From Lachnospiraceae bacterium (GTDB lineage: Bacteria; Bacillota; Clostridia; Lachnospirales; Lachnospiraceae), in contig JAQXVT010000045.1 of the NCBI GenBank assembly GCA_029225065.1, positions 1 to 64,000 on the forward strand: DNA of 64,000 nt, in the 5' to 3' direction. The notes under the pieces were generated by a model. That model did no database searches, was not told where the DNA came from, and was given only the letters and a program-made list of their open reading frames with translations. Position numbers and translations under genes: made by a program. Shown here piece after piece: positions 51,026 to 60,386 of this stretch (the stretch's first letter is position 1; every line of letters starts with the position of its first letter).

Positions 51026-52120
51026 ATGGAACAGAAATTAAATAAAAAAGACAATCAAAAAAAGCGGACTCCGAAAAAAAGAGGAAAGAAAGAACTTCCA
51101 ATTACCGGGATTCTAGTTGCAGTTGTGGTAATTTTGCTTGCAATTCTAATTGGGATGATTTACGGCCTGAGAAGTCAGGAACGTATGGAAAAGGAGCAGA
51201 AAGAAGTGCAGCGGGAAACACTGCAGGCGGGAAGAGAGACGGAAATATCTGAAAAAGGAAGAACGGAAGATTTTGAGACGGAGGATTCTGAGGCGGAGAC
51301 ATCATCTGAAAAGGCGGAGGCGGAGGATACTTCCGAAAGCAAAAAAGAAAACAGTTTAAAAACTGAAAAATCGGAGCAGACAGTGAATGGAGAGTCTGAA
51401 ACAGCAGAAACACAGTCCGAGACCGAAAGTGAATCCGAGACCGAAAGCGAATCTGAGACGGAGCCTCCGCTGACCGTTGCGATCGATCCGGGACATCAGG
51501 GCAGCTGGGTGGATATGTCAGAAAAAGAACCGAGCGCGCCGGGCTCCTCTGAAATGAAGGCGAAAGCGACGACTGGCACGCAGGGCTCCTACAGCGGAAA
51601 GGCCGAGTATGAGCTGAATCTGGAAATTTCACTGCTGCTTAGAGACGAACTGGAGAAGCGTGGGTACCGCGTTGTTCTCACAAGAGAGGATAACGACACG
51701 GCGATCAGCAATGCCGAGCGCGCGCTGCTTGCGTACGAGGAGGGCGGCGATATTTACGTGCGGATTCATGCGAACGGTTCCGATGATTCCAGTGTGAGCG
51801 GTGCGCTGGCGATGGTGCCGTCACCGTCCAATCCGTACGTCGGAGATCTGGCGGCGGATTCGTATCTGCTTGGGGAAAGCATTTTAAATGCATACTGTGA
51901 GAAGGCATCCTTTTCTTCACTGGGGGTACAATATTATGACAATATGACTGGAATCAACTGGAGCAAACTGCCGGTCATGATCCTGGAGATGGGATTTATG
52001 ACGAATCAGTCAGATGACCTCCGAATGGCGGATGCTTCCGTGCAGACGCTGATGGCAGAGGGGATTGCAGACGGAATCGATGATTATTTTGTAAAGAAGG
52101 GACAGAAAAGCGAATCGTGA
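51026..52120 (+). CDS. N-acetylmuramoyl-L-alanine amidase, membrane-anchored
   Basis: A 364-residue cell-wall hydrolase: basic N-terminus, membrane helix (about 28-48), an acidic Ser/Glu/Thr linker (about 60-150) and an Amidase_3 domain. Zinc ligands are His157 (IDPGHQG), Glu in KAEYELN and His in YVRIHANG; catalytic Glu lies in LEMGFMTN. It cleaves the stem peptide from MurNAc. The low-complexity linker resembles the one in the surface protein at 54.4 kb. GAACAGAAAGGCGG precedes the ATG. Confidence 0.93.
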   Translation: MEQKLNKKDNQKKRTPKKRGKKELPITGILVAVVVILLAILIGMIYGLRSQERMEKEQKEVQRETLQAGRETEISEKGRTEDFETEDSEAETSSEKAEAEDTSESKKENSLKTEKSEQTVNGESETAETQSETESESETESESETEPPLTVAIDPGHQGSWVDMSEKEPSAPGSSEMKAKATTGTQGSYSGKAEYELNLEISLLLRDELEKRGYRVVLTREDNDTAISNAERALLAYEEGGDIYVRIHANGSDDSSVSGALAMVPSPSNPYVGDLAADSYLLGESILNAYCEKASFSSLGVQYYDNMTGINWSKLPVMILEMGFMTNQSDDLRMADASVQTLMAEGIADGIDDYFVKKGQKSES

Positions 52121-52130
52121 GGATAAGAAA

Positions 52131-52175
52131 AAGCAGAGGAGACAAATTGGGGATTTGCAATCTGCGTCTCTGCTT
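52131..52175 (+). terminator. Hairpin after the amidase gene
   Basis: AAGCAGA-gga-GAC pairs with GTCTCTGCTT. No T-run follows, so termination is uncertain. Confidence 0.4.
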
Positions 52176-52254
52176 GAGTGATTTGGCGTAAACACATAGG
52201 TTAACAGAGAAAAGAAAGAGATGAGTCATGGAACGGCTTGTGTCTTTCTTTTTT

Positions 52255-52367
52255 TAACCGAGCCAAGCAAGTCCCTTGTGAGGGGTGTGAAGAGTAATAA
52301 GCAGTGAGGGACTTGTTTAGCTCGGTTATGAGCAAGTCGCGAAGCGGATTGTGAATATCTACTTTGA
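52255..52367 (+). repeat. Composite palindromic repeat, copy 11
   Basis: TAACCGAGC (52255) pairs with GCTCGGTTA (52320) and, inside, CAAGTCCCT with AGGGACTTG, giving an 18-bp two-part stem. The core GAAGCGGATTGTGAATATCT follows at 52340. AGAGTAATAAGCAGTG in its loop recurs as AGAGTAATGAGCAGTG near 60410. This copy shows that the left and right modules belong to one larger element. Confidence 0.7.
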
Positions 52368-52543
52368 GCTGAATATCGAAGTTTAATAAAGAAAAATAAA
52401 ACAACATATTGACAATAGATATAAATAAGAATATTATATAGTCAACATAAAATATATAAGTATGATAAAAAGATATGAGAAGAAAAAGCGAAAAATATCA
52501 GATGTAACAGGAAGACAGCGAAAAAAGAAAAGAGGTGATTGAT

Positions 52544-54226
52544 CTGGAGGGAGCGGGAGGGCACGGCCGCTTTTTGGAGTGCTATCTGATTTTAAAAAAG
52601 CTCGGGAGCGGAGGAGACGGAACGGTATATCTTGTGAAGCACATTGTGACAGAGCAGCTTCGTGCTGCGAAGCAGATTCGAACCGGAAAAAATGGATATC
52701 ATGAGCTGCAGATGATGAAGCGGCTGCATCATTCTTCCCTTCCGGAAGTGATTGATGTGCTGGAGGAAGAAGACGGAGTATGGCTGATTCTTGAGTATGT
52801 GAGAGGGGAGGCGATTCAAAATTATGCCGGGAAAACACTGACGCCGGAGACTTTTTTTTCGTTCGCGGAGCAGCTGGCGGAGGTGGTTGGTTATCTCCAC
52901 AGTCGTGCGTATCCGATTCTGCATCTGGATATCAAACCATCCAATATCCTTGTCCGAAAAAACGGGCGGATTGTGCTGATTGATTTTGGAGCTGCGGTTC
53001 ATGCAGGGCAGACAAAGACTTCGGAGGAGTGCCGTGGAACACCCGGTTTTGCGGCTCCGGAGCAATATCAAAGCAATGCCAGACTGGATGTAAAGACAGA
53101 TGTATATGGGATCGGAGCAGTGCTTTTTTATCTGCTGAGCGGAAGCTGTTATGTATCACAGGAACATTTAGAGGATAGGAATTTTGGAAAGCGGCGGGTC
53201 AGTGGGTGGATCTCTTTTGGAAAATGGGAGGTAACTGAACGATCTCCATTTTGGAGACGGGAGTCGTATCGCGTAGTGGCGACGTGCCTTGAATGCGAGG
53301 CAAAAAAGCGTTATACAGACTGCAGCATCCTGCTGGAAGAGCTGCGGAGAGCGAAAAGGAGGTGGAAACGGCGGAAAAAACTGCTGCCGCTCGGCGGAGC
53401 ACTTACATTGCTGGTGTTTCTGACGTGTTTTGGCGGAGTGATGTGGCTGCGGGAGGAACAAAAAAATAGCACAGAGAGGGAAGCAACAGCGGAAATACTG
53501 ATGGAGGACGCAAAAGGACTTGGCTTGGAGGCTGCATGTGAAAAGTACAGAGAAGTTCTGCAGCTGAAGCCGGAGCATACACAGGTATTATTTCAGGCGC
53601 TGGATCGGATTCTCGATGATTTTCGGTTTACTGTGGATGAGGAAAAAAATCTGCAGGAGCTATTGCTGATGATACCGCAGCAGATGGAAGAAACGATGCA
53701 GGAAAAGCTGGAAGAGAATCCGCAGCAGGCAGGTATATTTTTCTATCGTCTTGGGCTGGCATACTGGTATTTTTATGAAGGCAGCGGAGGACGAAGTGCC
53801 GGAGCGTTCTGGTTTCAGAGGGCAGCCGGCTTTGGTGAAAAGAGCACAGAAGAAGCAGACTGGCTGGAAAGTGCCCGTATTTATGTGGAATTGTCTGCGT
53901 ATTATGACAGCCTTGGAAAACGAGAGGAGAGGACCTCTGTTTATCCATCGTTATGGAAGAAACTGATACAGCTCTGGAATTTGCCAGGACTTACAGAGGA
54001 AACGGTGCAGGTGCGCACGGAAGCGGCAGAAGAGCTTCTGGCCTGTGTGGTAATGGGAGCAGCCGAGTTGTATGAAAGTAAAGAGGAGGTTGGTGAGATG
54101 CTTACTGCAATGGAAGATTTTGTTGAAAAAGAAGTGAAAGATTCGGAGAAAAAAGAAGCGTTTCAGGTACAGCTGGAAGGAGCGCAGACGGCGTGGCAGC
54201 GTGCCAATACAGCATTTGCGCATTGA
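52544..54226 (+). CDS. Transmembrane Ser/Thr protein kinase, apparent CTG start
   Basis: A 560-residue Hanks-type kinase: glycine loop LGSGGDGTVY (20-29), Lys in RAAKQI, catalytic HLDIKPSN (H127, D129; the Arg of HRD is Leu), metal motif DFG at 147, GTPGFAAPEQ. A membrane helix (about 280-302) is followed by a ~255-residue extracellular helical region without PASTA repeats. The start is a CTG at 52544, four bases after AGAGGTGAT; the in-frame GTG 52535 lies inside that site. No PP2C phosphatase gene is adjacent. It may sense the envelope. Confidence 0.85.
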   Translation: MEGAGGHGRFLECYLILKKLGSGGDGTVYLVKHIVTEQLRAAKQIRTGKNGYHELQMMKRLHHSSLPEVIDVLEEEDGVWLILEYVRGEAIQNYAGKTLTPETFFSFAEQLAEVVGYLHSRAYPILHLDIKPSNILVRKNGRIVLIDFGAAVHAGQTKTSEECRGTPGFAAPEQYQSNARLDVKTDVYGIGAVLFYLLSGSCYVSQEHLEDRNFGKRRVSGWISFGKWEVTERSPFWRRESYRVVATCLECEAKKRYTDCSILLEELRRAKRRWKRRKKLLPLGGALTLLVFLTCFGGVMWLREEQKNSTEREATAEILMEDAKGLGLEAACEKYREVLQLKPEHTQVLFQALDRILDDFRFTVDEEKNLQELLLMIPQQMEETMQEKLEENPQQAGIFFYRLGLAYWYFYEGSGGRSAGAFWFQRAAGFGEKSTEEADWLESARIYVELSAYYDSLGKREERTSVYPSLWKKLIQLWNLPGLTEETVQVRTEAAEELLACVVMGAAELYESKEEVGEMLTAMEDFVEKEVKDSEKKEAFQVQLEGAQTAWQRANTAFAH

Positions 54227-54236
54227 TTTGAGGGTA

Positions 54237-54280
54237 ATCAAAGCGGATATTCGCAATCCGCTTCGCTATTTGGTTAAAAA
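54237..54280 (+). repeat. Dispersed intergenic repeat, copy 12
   Basis: ATCAAAGCGGATATTCGCAA, TCCGCTTCGCTATTTGGTTA, AAAA; nearly identical to copy 5 20 kb away. Confidence 0.85.
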
Positions 54281-54423
54281 GGAAAGCAGAAAACACGCTC
54301 TGGGAAACATAATACGTGATACAAAGTGGAACAGAAAATCTGCATCACATAGAAAACATGCAGGATAAAAATGAGTATGCAAGTGCAGAAGGATAATTTT
54401 GGGGAAGAGAAAAGTGAAAAAGG

Positions 54424-57258
54424 ATGAAAAAAGAATCAGGGAAGGACAACAAAGAGAGACGGGAAATAAGACAGACAGAACAAACTAAGTGCGTGAAAAG
54501 CCGAAAGAATCGGGAGACAGAGCAGAAAAAAGAGCGTCAGGAATCTCAGGAAAAACGGAAAGAAAAGTCCAGATTGTATGCTGCAATATCGCTTGGTGTG
54601 GGGACACTTTTGTTTTCTGCGTATGCATTTTCTGGAAATGAGAGAGGTTACACGAATGTGAATGGGTATATGGCATTTCAAAAAGCGAAAGGGGAGGATG
54701 CATCTGTTGGAGTGCTCGTTTCTGAGGAGAAAGTGGAAAAGAACCCACAGAAAAATGGAAGCGATGCCATTAGACAAAGTATGCAAAGTGAGTTGCAAAG
54801 TGAGACAGAGTCAGAAACAGACACGGAGTTAGGAAGTGAGACAGAGTCAGAAATAGACACAGAGTCAAGTGTGGAATCAGAGATGAAAACTGCTGCGGAA
54901 TTAGAAAAAACAGATGGAGAGACAGAGACACAATCGGAAACGTATCCGGAAACAGAACCGCAGACGGATAAAGAAGCAGACACAGAGGAGGAGAGCACAA
55001 GAAATTCCGAAGAGGGGTCGGAAGGAGAATCAGAGATGACGACAGAAGAAACAGAGAAGGGAACAGAGGAAACATCAACCGAGAAGGAAAGTGAGGAAGA
55101 AGAGGAAAGAGGCACCGAGGGAGAGCCGGAAACTCAAACAGAGATAATGACAGAAGAAGGAATGGAGAGAGAAACAGAGAGACACACAGAGGAAGCATCC
55201 AATGAGAAAGAGAGTGAGGAAAAAGAAGAAAGGGACACAGAAAAAGAGCCAAAAACAGAAACAGAGGTGGCGACGGAAAAAGGAACGGAGGGAGGCAAAG
55301 AAGAACCGGCAGCGGATGAAAAGGAGGAGAAGGAGCGTGCCCAGGAAAGCGAAACAGAAAAAATGACAGAAAGTGTAACAGAAGCGGAGCCGGAAACCAC
55401 TCCTTCTTTTCCGGAACCGGTTTCTGTGTATCGTGGAGAGCAGTATGAGATACGAGGAGATGAGAATGCCTGGTATCGGGATGAGACAGGGCGGTTGTGG
55501 GTGCGAAAGGGAAGCAGCGTCTATGTGGACCCGGCGAAGCAGCAGGGATACACACAGGGCGGCAGCGTCACGGATGTACAGCAGGATGGGATGCTTACCT
55601 TTCAACTGAAAAAGACGGATGAAAGGGGAATTGTGATTGGCGTATCGAGACTTCAGCAGGAAGCATATTTTGTGGATGGCGAAGCGCCGGAAGCTAGAAT
55701 TGAGCCGTCCGGGAATCCGGAAGACGGTGTGATTTATGCAGCACAGTCGTCGGCCGTGACGGTGACGGTTCCGCCGGATGGAAAGAGCGGGCTGAAGCGG
55801 GTATCCTACCGCATCGGCAATGAAGCAGGAGAGAACAGTGACAGTTCTTCTGAGAGTGAAACATGGACGGACTGCAGAGGCGGTGAACAGCTGACTATTT
55901 CGGAGGAAGGAATCTATCGGGTGTATGTACGGACGGAAGATCGGGTTGGAAATCTGGCATTTTCCTCCAGTGCACCGATCTGCGTGGATTGTACACCTCC
56001 TCAAATTGAAATTGAGGGAGTGCAGGGGGAGACAGCAAATTCTGGAAGTGTTCCGATTCGGGTCAGCTGCAGTGATTCCTTTTACCGGAGAGGTTCGCTC
56101 GCTGTAAAAATTGTCGGGGCGAATAACGGAAAGGTGCCGAAAATAAAATCATCTGAGGAAAAAGAGAAGTCGGCAAGTACAGAGTTTTTTGATTTTCCAA
56201 AGGAGCAGACGTACGATGATGCGTATCGTCTGGAGGTGCGGGCGGAAGATTTGGCCGGAAATGTTACACAAAAAACACTGGATTTTTCGATCAATCGTTT
56301 TGGATCGGTCTATGATCTTTCAGGAGAGACAAAAGAAGCTCTGAAATCGTATTATCTCACCGAAGCGACGGATATTGTCTTTCTGGAAATGAATATTGAT
56401 TATGTTGGTGAATCAGAAATTTTCTGCAGAGAAAACGGGGAATTGAAAAAACTGAACCGTGGAAGCGATTATACAGTAGCGCTGCAGGGCAGCAGTGATT
56501 CGTGGAAGCAGTATCGTTATACGATACCGGCATCTTATTTCGAAAAAGAAGGTGTGTATGAACTGCTGCTCTCTTCAAAGGATCGTGCTGAAAATGAGAG
56601 CGATACCGGACTGCAGGGAAAACAGGTGACATTTGCTCTTGACTGGACGGCACCGGAATGCCTGATTACCGGAGTGGAACCACTTGGGGTTTATCAGGGA
56701 ACGCATCAGACAGCGTGTGTACAGCCAAAGGATAATCTGGGAATTCAGGTGGCGAAGATCTATTATAACAGCGAGTTGATGCAGACGGTAGAAAGAAATG
56801 ATACTCCTGTGAAGTTAAAGCTGGATGAAAAGCAGGAATGGCAGACATTGCAGGTCTATGTGCAGGATTTTGCGGGAAATGAATTCTGGAGTCCTGAAAT
56901 TCCGGTTTTCGTCAGTGACAAAACGGAGGGGGTTCTGCCATATGAGAAGACAAGAAAAAGCGCACAGGAAAAAGAAGAGGAGCTGATTCGAAGAAAAGCT
57001 GGATATGGAGGTGGTAAAGATCAAAATGCTGCAGATTCCAGCAAGGAAAAAAAGGACAGAGAAGAGGCGGCAGAGTCGGAAAAAGGAGTTGTAGGAGAGA
57101 ACTCGGCGGATAGGAAGAAAAAGTATGCAGGCGATGGTTCGCTGCTTGAGCGGATGGAGCGCATTCGCCGTGGACGGCTTCTTTTGATCTTTGGGACAAT
57201 CCTCTTTGTGGTTACTTTTCTTGTTTGTATATTGCCTGTTGGAAGGCGGAAAAAGTAG
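54424..57258 (+). CDS. Large acidic surface protein with Ig-like domains and two membrane helices
   Basis: A 944-residue protein: 50 very charged residues, membrane helix (about 51-70), a ~230-residue Glu/Thr/Ser-rich low-complexity stretch (about 95-325), three or more Ig-like beta domains (about 335-860; recurring TAPECLI / CTPPQIEI and LAGN motifs), a charged region, and a C-terminal helix (about 918-940) with GRRKK tail. There is no LPxTG. Both helices would hold the Ig region outside. I do not know a named family. It follows the kinase by 197 bases. Confidence 0.8.
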   Translation: MKKESGKDNKERREIRQTEQTKCVKSRKNRETEQKKERQESQEKRKEKSRLYAAISLGVGTLLFSAYAFSGNERGYTNVNGYMAFQKAKGEDASVGVLVSEEKVEKNPQKNGSDAIRQSMQSELQSETESETDTELGSETESEIDTESSVESEMKTAAELEKTDGETETQSETYPETEPQTDKEADTEEESTRNSEEGSEGESEMTTEETEKGTEETSTEKESEEEEERGTEGEPETQTEIMTEEGMERETERHTEEASNEKESEEKEERDTEKEPKTETEVATEKGTEGGKEEPAADEKEEKERAQESETEKMTESVTEAEPETTPSFPEPVSVYRGEQYEIRGDENAWYRDETGRLWVRKGSSVYVDPAKQQGYTQGGSVTDVQQDGMLTFQLKKTDERGIVIGVSRLQQEAYFVDGEAPEARIEPSGNPEDGVIYAAQSSAVTVTVPPDGKSGLKRVSYRIGNEAGENSDSSSESETWTDCRGGEQLTISEEGIYRVYVRTEDRVGNLAFSSSAPICVDCTPPQIEIEGVQGETANSGSVPIRVSCSDSFYRRGSLAVKIVGANNGKVPKIKSSEEKEKSASTEFFDFPKEQTYDDAYRLEVRAEDLAGNVTQKTLDFSINRFGSVYDLSGETKEALKSYYLTEATDIVFLEMNIDYVGESEIFCRENGELKKLNRGSDYTVALQGSSDSWKQYRYTIPASYFEKEGVYELLLSSKDRAENESDTGLQGKQVTFALDWTAPECLITGVEPLGVYQGTHQTACVQPKDNLGIQVAKIYYNSELMQTVERNDTPVKLKLDEKQEWQTLQVYVQDFAGNEFWSPEIPVFVSDKTEGVLPYEKTRKSAQEKEEELIRRKAGYGGGKDQNAADSSKEKKDREEAAESEKGVVGENSADRKKKYAGDGSLLERMERIRRGRLLLIFGTILFVVTFLVCILPVGRRKK

Positions 57259-57323
57259 GTTTGCCATAGACTTTTTTTGACAACTATGATATCATGCCCC
57301 TTAAAGGGGTGAATGAAGAAAGA

Positions 57324-58361
57324 ATGGGTAAGAAGAAAAATATGCTAAAGAGAAACAGCGGTTTTATCGTGGGATGTGTGCTTGCTGCAGGAGCATCTTT
57401 TTTTACGGCCGATATACTTACGTCGGATCAGAAACTGCTGCAGAGGTCGCAGTCAGAGGCAATGACGGATGTGTCCGAGACACAGGAGACTGTGCCGGAG
57501 GAACCTAATACAAGCCGCACGTATGAGACGGATGCGTTTATTATTACTGCTTCAGGAACAGTTATAAAGGGAGTGGATACAGAAGCTCCTGAAAAAGAAA
57601 CGCAGCAGAATCAGACGGATGAAAACGGAAACGTTGTTACGCCGGAGACGGATGAAAATGGCAACGCTGTTACGCCGGAGACGAATGAAAATGGGAATGT
57701 GCTTACATCAGAAACGGATGCAGACAATTCGCCGGAGGAAACAACAACGGATGGCAGTGATTATTATGATGCCGGAGAAGATGACGGCAGCTGGAATGAC
57801 AATGGAGGAGATGACGGCAGCTGGAATGACAATGGAGGAGATGACGGCAGCTGGAACGACAATGGAGGAGATGACGGCAGTTGGAACGACAATGGAGGAG
57901 ATGACGGCAGCTGGAACGATAATGGCGGTTATGACGACGGAGGAGACAACGGCGGTTATGACGACGGAGGAGACAACGGCGGTTATGATGACGGAGGAGA
58001 TAACGGCGGTTATGACGACGGAGGAGACAACGGCGGTTATGATGACGGAGAAGATAACGGCGGTTATGAGACACCGGACGATGTAATCATTTCCGGAATC
58101 AGCAGCCGGTATATTGATGAGAGTGAACTGTACAATTATGACGCCGGACAGCTGCGTCTGATCCGAAATGAGATTTTTGCACTGCACGGACGGATCTTTA
58201 AGTCGCAGGATCTTGCTGATTATTTCAGCCAGAAATCATGGTATGTGCCGAAGTATGATCCGGATGAGTTTGATGCCCACATGTTTGATTACCTGAATGA
58301 TTATGAAGCGGCGAATCTGCAGGTGATTCTGAATTATGAAGCGGCTTTGGCCGAAAATTAG
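57324..58361 (+). CDS. Surface protein with Gly/Asp tandem repeats and YARHG domain
   Basis: A 345-residue protein: membrane helix (about 14-34), Thr/Glu linker, five copies of DDGSWNDNGG, five of YDDGGDNGG, and a C-terminal YARHG domain (about 265-340; SELYNYDAGQLRLIRNEIFALHGRIF). YARHG domains are extracellular and found in cell-wall-linked Firmicute proteins. The start could be ATG 57324 or 57294 (ten residues longer); neither has a strong ribosome binding site, so I prefer 57324, which puts the basic residues next to the helix. Confidence 0.82.
   Translation: MGKKKNMLKRNSGFIVGCVLAAGASFFTADILTSDQKLLQRSQSEAMTDVSETQETVPEEPNTSRTYETDAFIITASGTVIKGVDTEAPEKETQQNQTDENGNVVTPETDENGNAVTPETNENGNVLTSETDADNSPEETTTDGSDYYDAGEDDGSWNDNGGDDGSWNDNGGDDGSWNDNGGDDGSWNDNGGDDGSWNDNGGYDDGGDNGGYDDGGDNGGYDDGGDNGGYDDGGDNGGYDDGEDNGGYETPDDVIISGISSRYIDESELYNYDAGQLRLIRNEIFALHGRIFKSQDLADYFSQKSWYVPKYDPDEFDAHMFDYLNDYEAANLQVILNYEAALAEN
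57780..58064 (+). repeat. Two adjoining in-frame tandem repeat arrays
   Basis: Five 30-bp units (57780-57929) encode DDGSWNDNGG and five 27-bp units (57930-58064) encode YDDGGDNGG. Units differ by only a few silent changes, so copy number is probably unstable between strains. Confidence 0.95.
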
Positions 58362-58373
58362 GGAGGAACAGAC

Positions 58374-59516
58374 ATGAAGGTATTGAAACGAATTCTGATT
58401 AAGACGGTGATTCTGGCAGCTGTGATTGCAGTGGGCGGCGGAGCAGCCGCTTCCTATCAGGCTTATCGTCAGAGCAGTGCAGAGTACGCAGTGAATCATT
58501 ATCTCACACTTCTGATTGATAACAGCCAGGCAAAAGCGTATGCGTGTCTGGATCAGCCAGAAGCAGAGAAGATGACAGTGGATACGTACGAAAAGGCACT
58601 TGACGCTAAAAAATACAGTCTGTATTCCTCGTATGAGGTTACACAGTCAGAAAAAAGACGTGACAGCAGCGGAAATGAATATGTTGATTATCATGCACAG
58701 TTTAAAAATGCAGCAGACGAAGTAAAAGCAGAAGAGGATTTTACGGTAAAGAAGCAAACAGAACAGATCTATGGTCTGTTTGATCAGTGGAAAGTGCTCT
58801 CCACACACTGCATGGTAAAGGACTTTATCCTGACTGTGCCGACTGGTTGCGAGGTGTACATTGGTGGTCAGCTGGCAGATGAGAGCTGGATTGACCGAGA
58901 GACAGCAAAAGCATCCTGCGACAGCTATGATATCCCGACTTTGATTCCGGGAAGCACCAGCCTGGTGATCCGTCATCCGGAACTGGAATCGGTAAACGGA
59001 ACACTGGATACTGAGGCAGGAAGTGCGGATTACACAGATAAGATGGCACTGAAGGAGTCTGCACAGTCAGAGTGTAAAGAGCTTGGGGCGAAATTTTTGA
59101 AGGCAGTTTATACGTCTGCGGTAAAAGAAAAGACGGAAGACGCAGAAAAGGTTTTGACGGATGTCTTAAAAGACGCAGAAACTCTGATTAAAAATCAGGA
59201 GCCGGGCTTTCATCCGGAAGACGCCGCTTTTCACAGCGTTGGAATTTCAAATTTTGTCGCACAGTTCAGTGATCCGGTATTCACAGACGATTCAAATGGA
59301 GCGATTCAGACGGAAATGACCTTCTCTTATCACTATGCAATTCAGGAGGACGTCACGGTTGATACAGAGGAGCTTCAGGAGGACGGGACACCGGTACAGC
59401 AGACAGAGACGGTCAGTACCGCTGGGGATGCAACGGCAAAGCTGACGATGTCCTATTATGGTGATGCATGGCATATCGCGGCATTTGAGATGCCGGTCAT
59501 CCCGGAGGAGGGATAA
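58374..59516 (+). CDS. Exported protein with TcaA-like features
   Basis: A 380-residue protein with an N-terminal helix (about 8-27) and an extracellular mixed alpha/beta region with an early helical segment (SAEYAVNHYLTLLIDNSQAKAYACL) as in NTF2-like or TcaA-type surface proteins. No catalytic motif is seen. GGGAGGAACAGAC precedes the ATG and its stop overlaps the CPBP gene (TAATG), so both are coupled. It lies 12 bases behind the YARHG gene. Confidence 0.75.
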   Translation: MKVLKRILIKTVILAAVIAVGGGAAASYQAYRQSSAEYAVNHYLTLLIDNSQAKAYACLDQPEAEKMTVDTYEKALDAKKYSLYSSYEVTQSEKRRDSSGNEYVDYHAQFKNAADEVKAEEDFTVKKQTEQIYGLFDQWKVLSTHCMVKDFILTVPTGCEVYIGGQLADESWIDRETAKASCDSYDIPTLIPGSTSLVIRHPELESVNGTLDTEAGSADYTDKMALKESAQSECKELGAKFLKAVYTSAVKEKTEDAEKVLTDVLKDAETLIKNQEPGFHPEDAAFHSVGISNFVAQFSDPVFTDDSNGAIQTEMTFSYHYAIQEDVTVDTEELQEDGTPVQQTETVSTAGDATAKLTMSYYGDAWHIAAFEMPVIPEEG

Positions 59517-60253
59517 TGGCTGCGTATCTGTTTTCTGTTATCTGGCCGGTGGCACTGCATATGATTTTATCGGATGTTTCTGTGATCGTTCTGACTTTAG
59601 CGACCGGTCGGACACCGGATTCTGCGCTGTGTACCACACTTGCGGCAATTCTTGTGATTCCGCCTGCACTGTGGATGTACCTGAAAGACTGCCAGAGTTC
59701 TGATATCCGAGTCGCGGACGAAAATGGTTCGGGACAAAACAGGACGCAGGGAAATTCGCAAAGAAAATATGCAAAGGTCAGAGAGAAAGATAAAGCATCA
59801 AAAAAAATATTGTCTGAAAAAGGGATGGCATACCGTATCTCTATAGGAATTGTCTGCTTCGTATCAGGCGGCATTCTGGACCGTGTCTGGAGTCAGGTGC
59901 TTTTGGGGCTGCGGGTGCAGGACTATTTTTCAAACCAGACGCAGGAGCAGCTGCTGGCCTCGCAGTTTGCTGTGCAGATCATAGGACTTGGAATCCTGGT
60001 GCCGATTGCAGAGGAGTTGATTTTTCGCGGACTTGTGTATGGAAGGATTCGGCGGATGCTTCCAGTATGGGCGAGTGTTCTGATAGCCTCGGCGATTTTT
60101 GCACTGTACCATGGAAATATGATTCAGATTCTGTTTGCGTTTCCGATGGCGCTTATCCTGACTCTTCTGTATGAAAAGGGAAAATGGGTGGGCTGCCCGA
60201 TTCTTTTTCACATGGGAGTGAATCTGACGACGGTAGTGTTGACGCACGTTTGA
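59516..60253 (+). CDS. CPBP-family intramembrane protease
   Basis: A 245-residue membrane protein with the CPBP (Abi) motifs EELIFRG (near 165), FALYHGN (near 200) and HMGVN (near 235), the metal ligands of this Rce1-like glutamic/metalloprotease family. Members process peptides or give immunity to self-made bacteriocins; in an envelope cluster it might cleave a membrane regulator such as the anti-sigma factor, which is only inference. It starts on the last base of the preceding gene. Confidence 0.88.
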   Translation: MAAYLFSVIWPVALHMILSDVSVIVLTLATGRTPDSALCTTLAAILVIPPALWMYLKDCQSSDIRVADENGSGQNRTQGNSQRKYAKVREKDKASKKILSEKGMAYRISIGIVCFVSGGILDRVWSQVLLGLRVQDYFSNQTQEQLLASQFAVQIIGLGILVPIAEELIFRGLVYGRIRRMLPVWASVLIASAIFALYHGNMIQILFAFPMALILTLLYEKGKWVGCPILFHMGVNLTTVVLTHV

Positions 60254-60288
60254 ACACAGAAAAAAATTTGTGAGCAGGTGGCAAAACG

Positions 60289-60313
60289 AGTAGCAAATAT
60301 CCGCTTTGATGCG
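60289..60313 (+). repeat. Dispersed intergenic repeat, copy 13 (half element)
   Basis: GAGTAGCAAATATCCGCTTT followed by GATGC; the last copy in the window. Confidence 0.6.
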
Positions 60314-60386
60314 CACTCAGGCAAAATGGAATGAAAAAATCAGGCAGCCAGGCGGAGTGTGTAGATTTGCATGCCTGCAGCTTAAG

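Noticed and set aside
54780-55400. Serine-rich minus-strand frames opposite the surface protein
   Set aside because: They are the reverse reading of the Glu/Thr low-complexity coding stretch.
57780-58064. CRISPR-like regular repeats
   Set aside because: The units are directly adjoining without spacers, are multiples of three and encode a protein repeat.
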